From: Mnemiopsis leidyi
Taxonomy: Eukaryota > Ctenophora > Tentaculata > Lobata > Bolinopsidae
Length of the DNA stretch: 56,843 nucleotides
NCBI GenBank assembly: GCA_000226015.1
Contig: JH153193.1
Location: 147,311 to 204,153, forward strand
Reading direction: 5' to 3'
The translations under genes were made by a program, and so were the position numbers. This document shows, one piece after another, positions 20,701-32,800 of the stretch. The notes under the pieces are model-generated. The model was not told the origin of the DNA. It was given only the letters and a program-made list of their open reading frames with translations, and ran no database searches. Each line of letters begins with the position of its first letter. Position 1 is the stretch's first letter.

Positions 20701-23700
20701 AATTTATTCGTTGACTGTTAACCTCTAGTTTTTGAGCACGTATGGTTGTGTTTGGGCGTATTAAAGCGTTTTTTAAGTTGTGTGTTTTACGCAAAGTTTA
20801 AAAATTTCAAACTGTTATATGCAGCTCTGAAACTAACGAAAAACGTTTATGTTAAATGTTGGGGTCGTTTAAGTTGTTTTTTCAAGTAGTTTAGAACATT
20901 TTTTCGCCTCGATCTAACGTCCACAAAATCAGGATTGACCGGAATAACAAGTTTCGTTTACAATATCGAGTGAGAGCAATCATGGACGCATTTCATTTTT
21001 CTTTTCATATATATACCTTTAAGTGAAAAGGGGAGAAGTTTGCTGCTTGAATTTAAATATCATTTACAAACAAACAATAATTGACATAATTCAACACGGG
21101 TACAATTCAACAAACAATTCAGGCAGCATGTAATGGAATAAAATCAAGTAACTAGTCACTAGCCAAAATATACGAACATAACCTAATATCACTTGAGATT
21201 TAATCAGAATCTTATGAATTATATATTTGGACATTTTTCATCTTTTGGAACCGCCATTTTTTGAAATTTTAGATTTTCAGCAAATTCTCAATTATTTTAT
21301 GGAGCTATTACGCGAATCAAATAAATCATTTTCGATAATTGAAGATAACATCAAATATTTTGTGGTTATAAATTTTTGGCAAGAAATTAATTTTCACACG
21401 GCACTCCTTTCATTACATCACGAAGGAAATTTCTGTATGAATACTCAGTTTAAAATCTATCTTTAAAACCTGACGTAAGGAATGCTGCAAGTCCCGGATT
21501 CCGAAGATTTAGAATTGCCCTATAAGTACCGATAACAGCTTACAGCATACGTCACGCAGAATCAGACAGTGGGCAACATAATATGTAATAGAATTAATCA
21601 TGTAATATAATTACGCAATATAATTGAGAGGGTTAAAGTTATAATATTCATTGTGATATGACAGGTTGTGTAACGTTGCCCTGAATGTTTAATGAAGAGA
21701 CTGAAATTAAGAATGTGGAATCAATACAGTAACCTTTTAGAAAATAAGTTTAGTAGTTTGAACATAAAATTGTATCACGACTGCTCTATTTAAGATTTGA
21801 AGACCCCTGAGCTGATCACAGGTTCCTGAGCAAGTGATCTATGTCACAACTTTCACATAATCAATTAAAATATAACGGCATATTATACCCATTACCCATA
21901 CATGTCGAGTAATTATTGTGGGAAAACAAGTCACTGGGGACTTCCAAAAAAGCAGCAAAGGATGCATTCTTTACTTCTTTCTTTCTTTATACTCGCACTA
22001 GTTTGTTAAGTGGACAGTTGTACTCATTCTTCTCATTCTGCAGCAACGTCTATTCTAGGTTAATGCTTTATAATAATAATGTACGCGAGGATTAAATAAT
22101 TGAAGTCCGGTATTACAATAAAACAATAAGTCTGGTAAGCGCAAGATTCAGAAATTTCTATATCAGGATAACCTGACGGGTGCATTGATCTATCATGCGT
22201 GTTTTTAATATGTTTATGATCTAATGATATCATTAAAACTTGAACGTATTCTTGCAATCATTACATAAGCTCATAATCTTAGTATGTGATATTTTTGACG
22301 GTATTAGACATATTAATTCAAATAATCATTTTCCCATGATCTAATTTATCATCAAGTTCACTAATCCAGCATGAAATCCGGTAATCCAGGACAAACGGAA
22401 AGAAAAGGGCTGTGTACAAGGTGTAACGACTTGATATCGATAGCGGCACCTCCCTCTGCTGTGTGTCTTGCAATGTCAGGATTATAATAAAGACTAGGAC
22501 TAGACAGTCTAACTTATGTGATCGAATAGATAAGATTCCGGTTGTAGGGATCAGTACTTCTGTAGTTCCTTGTTTGTAGAGTGATGTAAAGGGGAAGTTC
22601 CGGTCGGATGGAGGTATAGTTATACGTACTGATTCACAGCTGCAGTTCATTTTATTCTGTTTTCTGCCACGTCGACATGCTTCTTTTTGTACTTCATACT
22701 TTGAAGTCTTATTTTTCTCAGTTAAGCAGTTATATCACACATTTTGTAGTTATGGTAACACTTCCTTTTTTGTCATGGCTACAGACCATTTTTCGCAGTT
22801 TCAGTTAAGCACTGTTTCATAGAAATAGTTTGATAAACATGAAAACGTGTGAAATTTCCAGTTAAATATCCATTAAACTGCGTACCTAAAGTTCGCCTTA
22901 AATAGTACGACTTCTGTTACCGAGTTCCCGCACTTTTTTAGTTTCATGCCTACCCAGGGTGTGCCCTTTCCTCCTAAGCCATAGGGGCTTAACCTCTTCT
23001 TCAAGAGCTCAGTGAGCTGGAAAGAGGAACGCTTCTTTTTAAAATTTGACAAGCACTGCCCCGCCAATTATTATTTTAGACATCTACTCTAGCAGATAGA
23101 CGGAAATTTTCTTCTGGCTCTAGAAGCAACTCGACAAATGAAACAGGTGGATTTGGAAAATCTCCGTCTATATGTGAACCCCCGTCATGTGACTCTTAAA
23201 GAACACCTCTTCCACTTATTCGATCTACGATCAACTTGATTTATCATGAACTTGGCAGTAACGTCGAAGTTGATTTTGTTAAGTTGTTTCCGTTATAGTG
23301 CAGTAATTCCTACCCTATTTTATTCCTAGTCTTTCCTCAACTACTATTTTTATTTACTGGTCTGGTTATTGGTTTATCCTACTAAAATTTTCTTTTATTG
23401 ACTAGTCTGATCCTTCTCCTATTAGATGCTCAAGTGTTTTAGGCTTAATCTAATCAGTCCATCTATCTCGCACTTTCGATAATTTTTTCATATTTTCGAA
23501 GGGATTTAACAGATTAATTATTCGATTAAACGAAATTTGATAATCCAAAATCACAACATCGGCAGATCATTGTGTATCAGTATATCAATGTGTATAGCAA
23601 ACGATGTTTTTGCACTTGCAGTCCGTGGCTAACAAAAATCCCTGAGATAATCCAAATGAACAATTTGCTATTTTATCATAAACCAGAAAATTGTAATAGT

Positions 23701-23886
23701 AACTGTAACTCTTTGTTAGACATCTCTAAAATCCGCCAAAACTTGACGTCCAATCTGCGGGAATCGATAGTTTTTGTCCACATCACGTGCAAATTGCAGA
23801 CGTCCAATCTATAGGAATCGATAATTCGTGTCTATCGCCCGGGTTTTTCACTAAATCGAACAAATTGCAGCTGAGTCTGTAGAAGG
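17796..23886. other. Intergenic region upstream of the Ig-Kazal-VWD gene
   Basis: No gene can be supported. About 17880-18560 is more GC-rich than the surroundings and holds short open frames (18113-18295 and 18448-18663) without recognisable domains. The rest is AT-rich. The last ~150 bp before 23887 should include the promoter and 5' UTR of the following gene, but I see no clear TATA or initiator. Confidence 0.5.
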
Positions 23887-26800
23887 ATGTCGATTGTTCT
23901 AGCGATTGCAGCGTTATTTCTACTGGCTGATCACATCCAAGCTCGCCCGGACCCTACATCCCCTATAATCACCATCAATTTGATGAACGTAACAGTGTCT
24001 CAAGGACAACGTGCACAGGCAAGTTTTTATGTTATCATACTTTCCAGATTGTAACCGACAGTTGCCATGGTAACCAGACAGTTGCCATGGTAACCTGACA
24101 GTTGCCGTGGTAACCTGACATTTACCAAAGTTTTAAATGTGACTGTGATCCCTGAGCGTTTTACCGAAAACTTCATTCGATCATTTTCAACATTTCAGAA
24201 TAAATATAGTAACTATCATTAATAATAATAGCATAATGAAATCAAAGTTACTTATTCGTCAATGACATCGCGTGACCACTTAGCTCGTGGTTAGGTATTG
24301 TCATCATGGACTAATCTCCCTCTTCATCACAGTTTGATATTTTGATATTCGGACCAGCTCACCTTAATTATCATTTTCAATTGATTGGTTAACTTTTTCA
24401 GTTGTTCTGCGAAGCAGTGGGGTACCCAAAACCCAAGGTCAGAATTATGAAGAGAGGTGATGGTAGATTGAGTGGTACCGACGTAGATTTCAGCCAAGTG
24501 GACACTCCCTTGGAGGTGACTTTAAAGTTTTACTTTTCAAAAATTTTACTATTCAGTATTACTTTTTGAAAGTCAACTTTTTGTTTAATTCCAAAAAGTT
24601 TTACATGTCAATAATCCCATATGTTTTTTGCACTTTTTAAAAGCTGAATTTGCGCTATCCAACATTTCACGGCTCGGAGGTGTCAGTGTGACACAGTCAG
24701 CTTGCCGTTTGTCCTTAATTGCACCGTCTGTCGTTCAAAGAGAAACCAAACCCATGTCTCCGACCGATAACCGACATTTTCTTACGTAAACCATTGTCGA
24801 AAGCTTGCTTGTAACTGTGGGTTATTAAACAAGGAAACCCTACTACCACAGGTAAGATCATATCTTGTTAACAATCAAATTCCCAAAATAACCCTGTTAA
24901 ATTCCAGACGGGTAACGCCTACAAGGTTATTAAAGAAACCTCAATGGACGATGAAGGCTGGTACTACTGCAGAGCTAAGAACGAACTTGGAATACAGGTC
25001 AGAGCAGCACCTATATCCAGATATAGGTAACCGTAGCAATCTAGCAACCCCTTTTCTAGATATTGGTTACCTTAACAACACCCATGGTCAAGATACTGGT
25101 AACTGTAGCAACCGCTTTTCTAGATATTGGTTACCTTAACAACACCCATGGTCAAGATACTTGTAGAAAACTTGCGTTTAAGCTAAGTAAAATCGAGCCT
25201 TGCTTAACAGTAACCGTTTCTATTGTGCTGAAAGTTCGTAATAATAACTGTTCTCTCTCAGATAACAAGAGCGTACTTGAGTATAAGAAGAGGATGTGAG
25301 ACTGTGCACTGTCCAGGACACAAAGTGTGTCAGATCGATACTTTTACAAAGGAGCCTGTTTGCAGGTCGGTTTTATCACTTCAGATTGTTTAGAACTTTA
25401 CTTACAGAGAGCCTGTACTTGCTTACTTGTGACTGAATTTTTCGATAGGTTGCAATGTTACATGTCCCACTATCAAAAATAAATTTACTTCAAATCAAAT
25501 TATAAAGAGTAAAAAGGCATGTAGTTGGACCTCCTGTTTTGTTAACTAACAGCTATCCTTGAAACAATGTGAATAATTATTAATAACCTTACAAGATAAT
25601 TTTTGTCACAAAACAAACACGCCTACATATTTAAATTTTTAAAGAGCGATGGTAATATGTAGTGTATTTTAAGTATTTACCCTTTGCTCACGTTTGACTC
25701 GAGTCACATTATCACCTGAATTTGGTGTGAAAGAAACACATCTAGGCATTTGGGGCACCTACTCTGCTTTTAAAGGGTTCATTCCGCACTTTTATTAATA
25801 TTATTTCATGTTAAGGTTGCGGCCTGCCTTTTGAACGCTTGCGATAATGTCGATATAGATTCAAAGAATCGCCATGGTAACGCCCCGATGACCGTGGGAA
25901 TACTCTTGACAGATAGCAAGAGAGAAACCTAATATAAAACCAAACAGGTGCCCCGTTCAAGATTGCAATGATTTTGATGCAGTTTGTGGGAGTGACTGCA
26001 ACACCTACTTCAGCAAATGCTACCTTGATGTAAGTTAATAATATTCTCTCTATTATAGCCCTCAGCAAATACTGCAGCAAGTGCTTTCTTTATGTAGATT
26101 TGGAAAAAAATATTTTCCTATTGATAGCACTTGATTCTCTGACACGATAACCGGTAAATTTATTACTAGGACTTTTAAATAAATTAAGTTTTTAAAATCT
26201 ATCCAGCTCACAGAATATTGATGCAGAAATTCACGTTTTAGTATTAACTAACCAGTGAAAATACTACAGAACTATTTATGATAATCAAATCGATCCCGCC
26301 CTTAATTTTCACAGTGACCTAAGTTTTACGGAGGAACCTAGTTGAGACCAAGTTCTTGATAACTCATAAATTATGCAAAATTGACCAAATAATACGACGA
26401 TTTTTACGTGAAAACAGGCGGTTGGCCCATAAAAACACCAAGTTTTTAAATTTTCTATCATCAGTGTCTTGGAAATCAATGAAAGTGCGATGTTCATCCA
26501 AATGACATTTTAATGAACCACAATTTTTGTTTTTAAAACTGCAATCCAGACAGTGGTTTTATGAACCTCACGCCAGAATGATTTGAATGAATATTTTTCA
26601 AAAATTACCTTAACTCGAGCAACTGTGACGTGTTTCCATTCATAGACCAGTTATGCACCCCCGTTTATTTTTGTCAACGGGCGTGTCGCCGTGTCAGCAA
26701 GTCAAGATTTACCAGCGTGGTAATATTACTGTCCAACTATATATTAGATATTTGTATATCAGAGAGAGGGAGAGAGAAAGAGACTGTGTTTGGACTCTCG

Positions 26801-29800
26801 ATAGTCCAAACACAGTCACGTACGTGGTAAGTAGTAACAGAGGCATCAATCCGGGAGACTTCAATAGTACTTGCAGCTGAACAATGAAAACAGGAACCCA
26901 TACCCACATACAGACAGCAGGGAGGGAAACCTCCTAACTTCTGAAGTTGGAGGGAAGCGAATTGTTACAAGTGCGGGAACCCAGACTGCAATATCAGAGC
27001 GGCAAGCTGATTGAGTGTGAAGGGAGGTGCTCGCAAATTCGTTTCTCGTTGTCGGGAGACGTGTGATAAGGGGTGTTTACTGTCTCTGGTTGTAGCATTA
27101 GTAGTAGCTGCAGCGTGGTCGTGATTTCAAGAGACGGCAATTGCAAACTTGGTGCCTTGGCGATAAAAATTACATTTCGATTATTTCATCGCGAGAAAAG
27201 TTATTTAGTATACCAACGAGTTAGTGCCACCTTCTATCCTCCCTTCGCTCATAGTATAATCTTATAATGTCACAAAGACGGCTTTTTTAAGCTGTAAGCG
27301 TACCCACGGCTTAAGTCTTCACAACAATGCTGCCAATTAATTTATGCCTTAATTATACTGAATTAATGATGTATGAGAATCAAGAACCAATGCCCTTAAC
27401 TGATCAGAAACTGGTCCATTGACTGACCTGAAAGAAAGGACATGAAAGAAATGACATGAAAGCAATTTTAGTATCGAATTAACCGTATTTGTTCATAATG
27501 ATATAATAAAAAGATAAAACAAGATCCCCTGGACCATCATGTCGGCGCTGAGAGAGGACCAATAATAGAGGACTAATAATAGTAACCGTTATCTATTATA
27601 ACTGTCAGTTCATGAGAAAGGACTGAACCCTTATATCTGATTATAAGAAAGACTAGAAGGGCGTAGTCAGACAATTGTGTCTTAACTCCAAGGGAGATTC
27701 TATGTAAGTGAGTAAGTAGATAATTTCCCCCGAAGGATTTCTCTAAAATTCACCCCAACAAATGTAGACATTTTTGTAGTATAGGGATATATATCTTTGA
27801 AAGTGAAATTGTGAGGACCGAGAGCCATGTCTCGATATGTCAATATGCCATGTCAAACTGCATTGTGATTGAGATACTTAGGCAAAAAGGAAGACTCAAT
27901 CGGAATCCAAAATGAGGACGTCAGAAAGCCTTGCCGAAATTGGTACACGATGCATATCTTTTAGTGTTTACTTGACGAAGAATAGAAGGGAAAATTAGGT
28001 GATAAGGTTAAAGTATTGAAAGTGGATTTAACTGTGAATCGGAATCTTGACAAAATAAAAACAGAAAACGTAACATTTGCTAAATCATAAATCACGCTTC
28101 TAACAAAAACCAAACAATAAGCTAACGGTATGTTAATGGGTTTGAACAACTCATTGGTCTGAGATATTTGAAATATTTCATGAGAACCCTCGGATATGGA
28201 ATTGAAATGTTAAAATTTACAAAGTTTTTATTTTACAACGTTACGATGTCTTGATTCAGACATATCGACTCTTAATAGGAGGTCCCAAAAACGGACAGAA
28301 TTGCAAAAACGCACATGGGCTCACCGATATTTTTGAGAATGACTAAAATCTCAGAAATTAATCGAGCTATCTAATTATATATTGGATTTAAAATTATTCA
28401 TATAATTAATGTGATTTATCTATGAATTAGAATTAAGATTATATGATAGTAATATCAATGTAAAATTCTGATTTTCTAATCCCGGCAGGCCCAAAACTGT
28501 GAAATGGACAAGAACGTGACAGTAAAACACAGAGGCTTCTGCCACATCCCAACCCCTCCAGTTGTCAATTATTGGTGAGTTGGATCATATCTAAATAAAG
28601 TCGAATTGAAATTTTAACTATCATGATACACAATACCCTTGAGTTCATACTATACAATATGAAAGTATAAACTGTCACACTGTAAACAAATATAATCTGT
28701 AAAGTCTAGAAGTTTCCTGCGAAATACAATAAACTTATACCCTTTCATCTCTCGAATAAAATGAATAATCCCTCAGGAAGGACTATCCTTAATAGGTTAA
28801 AAGTTAAACCCTCAGTCATCCGTGTAGGCCATCCGTAGTATTTTGTCATCAAAAACCCAGGTGGGCTTCTATAATAAATTCCTTGATCGGGCCTTCCACC
28901 TAAGATAATTTGATTTGATGAATACAGAATATTTATCCTAATGAATCATTATCAAATTTGACAAACCGGACCGATTAAAAAATATCCAGTATTTGAGCCT
29001 GAAGTTTGTATAATATGAAGGTGAAGACCCCTGAATTCTGGATCGACCAAATTCTGGCCGTTATTCAATAAGCTAATCAGGTGTTTACGACCAAGTCGTG
29101 AAAAACACGTACTATGAGCTGTTGGGCAGAAAGGATATGAGACAAATTAGAAAATTCCAAATGAATTCTGCAAATAATCTCAGAATCTCGTGTCATATAA
29201 CCTGCACGTCTTAGAACTGTTTTATAAACAAGCTATTATTCGTCATAAAGGTCTATGAGGAGTAATCTCTGATAAAAGCAAGTAGTTATTATTACAGAGA
29301 TAATCAACAAAGCTACTAAATCCATGAGGATTGCGAATATTAGTACACAGCCCTTTTTTTACATTTATTGATGGTCTTTCATTACTCGAACCATCGATCA
29401 AAATATCTTAGTCTCCGCTCATGTGGAGTGTCCTATAATTATATCGTCTTTTCATACCACTTAACTATTTAAGCACACTCCACTACTCAAGATGTTGCCA
29501 TGGTCACATTATTAACATAAGTACGCTGAATAAAGAGTATTTACTAAAAGAATCAATCGAGTCAAACAAACCAATATGCCAGTTCAACAAGGCACTTAGA
29601 GTGACGGATCGGAAACCTATGTCCTTATTCTCTTATTATAGTTCCCGAATCTCTATAAAGGTTTTCATTCTAGATCTTAATCAAGAAATTTGTTAACAAA
29701 TTAAATAACACTGACTTGTACGGCATGTAAGTAAAAGTGTTATTCATTGCTAATACACCATGGCCCGGTGATGCACTCCGCCGCCAACATTGTGCTCACG

Positions 29801-32800
29801 AAAAAAATTTGAACGGCGTGAAGGTTTTTTTTTTTTAAATTTGGCAAATTTTGCGGGTGACGTCATTAATAATGAAAGTAATTATATCCCTTCAATCATA
29901 ACACATGTTTACTTTTTAGACTTGAGGTACTTGCAGATACATCATTAGTTACGAATTCTGATCAGGATTTATTGTGGAAGGTGATAAAATTGATCAAAAA
30001 TGGACCCAAAACTTATAAATGCAAAAAAATACAAGCGTGACAAATTTGGTAAGTTTGACTGATTGAGTCTGTTCATACAGAACAAGAGCCTAGTAATAAA
30101 AACCGTGTTAAACGTATTTGTCCTATATATAAGTTAAACAGTGTTTTTGCTATTTTCTTTAAGACTCGAGTGAAAGACAAAGGATTTAATGAAAAAACAT
30201 ACCCGCTTGAATAAAACAAGGTTTCATCTATATATTAAGGTTCTTGCTCAATGCTCGGTGACTGTAGTTATATCATTATTAGATATAGATCATATATTAG
30301 ATATATATCATTATTAGATATAGATCATATTGACCGAACATACGAATATCATTTGTTTAGCTAACATTAGCTCGAAAACTTAACCTTATTTTTGTTCCCG
30401 TCGAGACAAGATTGAGTGAGCCGAATGATATGAATTTCTGAATGAGGATGTGTCCACTAAAATCTGAATAGGCTATTGCGGTCCCAAGTCGCACCCCATA
30501 ACGTTTGTGACGTACGTTCTAACGGCCGGTCAATAAAGGCTGCTCCATCCCAAAAATACGTCAATAAGGGCAAGGAATGGGTCACAATCACTATTGTTCA
30601 TTTGCATCATCTATATGGGTTTGATTGAGACTAACTCAGACACCTTCCCCGTTACTCTTGACACAATTATAGATGTTTGTCACTAATAAATACGCCCCTT
30701 ATTCTTCATAATTAAAGTGCTCACAGACCAGTTATTCTAACCAGAACCTCCGCAGGCAATCTAACGTGACAGTAGCAATGGGACAGCCAATAGAACTACA
30801 CTGCAATGCACAAGGAACTCCAACCCCTTCAGTCAGCTGGTTCCATCAACTCAGAGACGAGGAACCAGTTCTGGAATCCGACAGTGATCTTCTCTACATC
30901 CCCTCAGCTCAAGTTCTTGATAACGGTCAGTTTTTGTTACTTACTTATTTCGGATATAATTTGAGGAGGGGTGTTCAACCCAAATATGTAACAAAAGACC
31001 AATTCCAATCTACTGAGATAAGTAACCATGGTAATCTACTGAAATCTACTGAGATTGGCGCTGAAAGCAGCGCTTGAAAAAACCGCCTAAAACAGTAGAA
31101 CTTTTATTTATTTTCTTGTCGATTAGAATGATGAAAAGTCTATAACACTTCTGAAATCGACGAATGCAACCCTATCTCAATTTAATAACATTAAGCTCAA
31201 GCTTTTAAATTGCAGAATTATATGGTATCATCAACTGTCGGTAATGACAACTTTTCATATAAGCCTTATTATCCGATTCATATAAGCCTGATTATACGAT
31301 GCCCGTTCCACGTTCAAAATTTGTACAATGTTTATTAATATCATTGTTACTTGCTTAATGCTAATAAAAGTTATCATGACGTATTTACGTTCTAGACAAA
31401 TTATATTCATAGTCTTATCTATTCCAGTTTAAAGATTGTCCCCTTAAGTGATTGTCCCCTTAAGTTAATCAAATCTCTATTCATCTAATGACTAGATAAT
31501 CGGCTCAGAGCAGACTTGTGCGATGGGTTTGTATGAACAACCCACACAAGTCACAACATTTGAATAGATGACTAATCCTCTATGTCATACACTAAAGTAT
31601 ATTTTTATCGCTGATGCTCATTGCTCGCACTGAAATTCTCGTCACACACGCGGTAAAAATACCTGTAAGCCATTACATACCATGCGTTAAGTTCCAGCAA
31701 ACGACCATGAAATCACAAAACCGAAAATAAAGGAACAAAAATACTGTTAAAACAAATACAAGATAAACAAAACTGACCTAATAGAGACACAAAACAGACA
31801 CAAAACAGACACAATGCAGACGCAAGAAAGACACAATACAGACACAAGACAGATACAATACAGACACTTGATAGAGATAAGACAAACACAAGAAAAACAC
31901 AAGACAGAAACCAGACAGACACAAGACAGACACAAGACAGACACAAGACAGAAACAAGACGGACACAAGACAGAGACAAGACAGAGACAAGACAGAGACA
32001 AGACAGAGACAAGACAGAGACAAGACAGAGACAAGACAGACACAAGACAGACACAAGACAGACACAAGACAGACACAATGCAGACACGATAGAGACACAA
32101 GACAGAGACAAGACAGACACAATGCAGACACGATAGAGACACAAGACGGAGACAAGACAGACATAAGACGGAGACAAGACAGACATAAGACAGACACAAG
32201 ACAGAAACTAGGCAGACACAAGACAAACACAAAACAGACACAAGATTGCCCTCCATTTCAGGACTCTACTTCTGTCAAGCCCAGACGTGTGGGGATCTGA
32301 TAGCTCAAAGTAACGTGTTCAAAGTGAAGGTTCTCACTCCCCCCGTCCTGCCGACTTGTGCGGTAGCTGGTAACGGACACGTCCGGACTTTCGACAGTCA
32401 GTCTTACTCCTTCGGGTAGGTTTAATTAGTAACCATAGTAACCAATAACCATGGTAACTCAGTATCTTACATGTTAACCCACATAGTAACCATGTGGTGA
32501 CGCACTTAGTATCCATGGTAACCAATAACCATGGTAACCGTTGTTACTAAGCTGCTTTAACGTAACCTGAGTAACTCACAAAGTAACCGTAGCAACCATT
32601 GTTTCGAAGTAACCATTGTTACTCACATAGAACTTTTAGGAGCTCTCACATCTTGGTAACCAGCAGTACTTACTGTAGTAAGATAATAAGTTTGGTTAGG
32701 TCTCCAGCTGGATGGCTTGTAAACAAGGATTGGACAGTTGAAGATGGTCCGTGTATGCCTGCACCGTGCTTTCAGCTATACAATACAAGTCTGCTTTAGC

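Noticed and set aside
24951..25299. Short plus-strand frames
   Set aside because: They mix exon 3 of the secreted gene with intronic repeats in the wrong frame.
31713..32256. Several 90-169-codon frames on both strands
   Set aside because: They are translations of the ACAAGACAGACA minisatellite, which has few stops in any frame.
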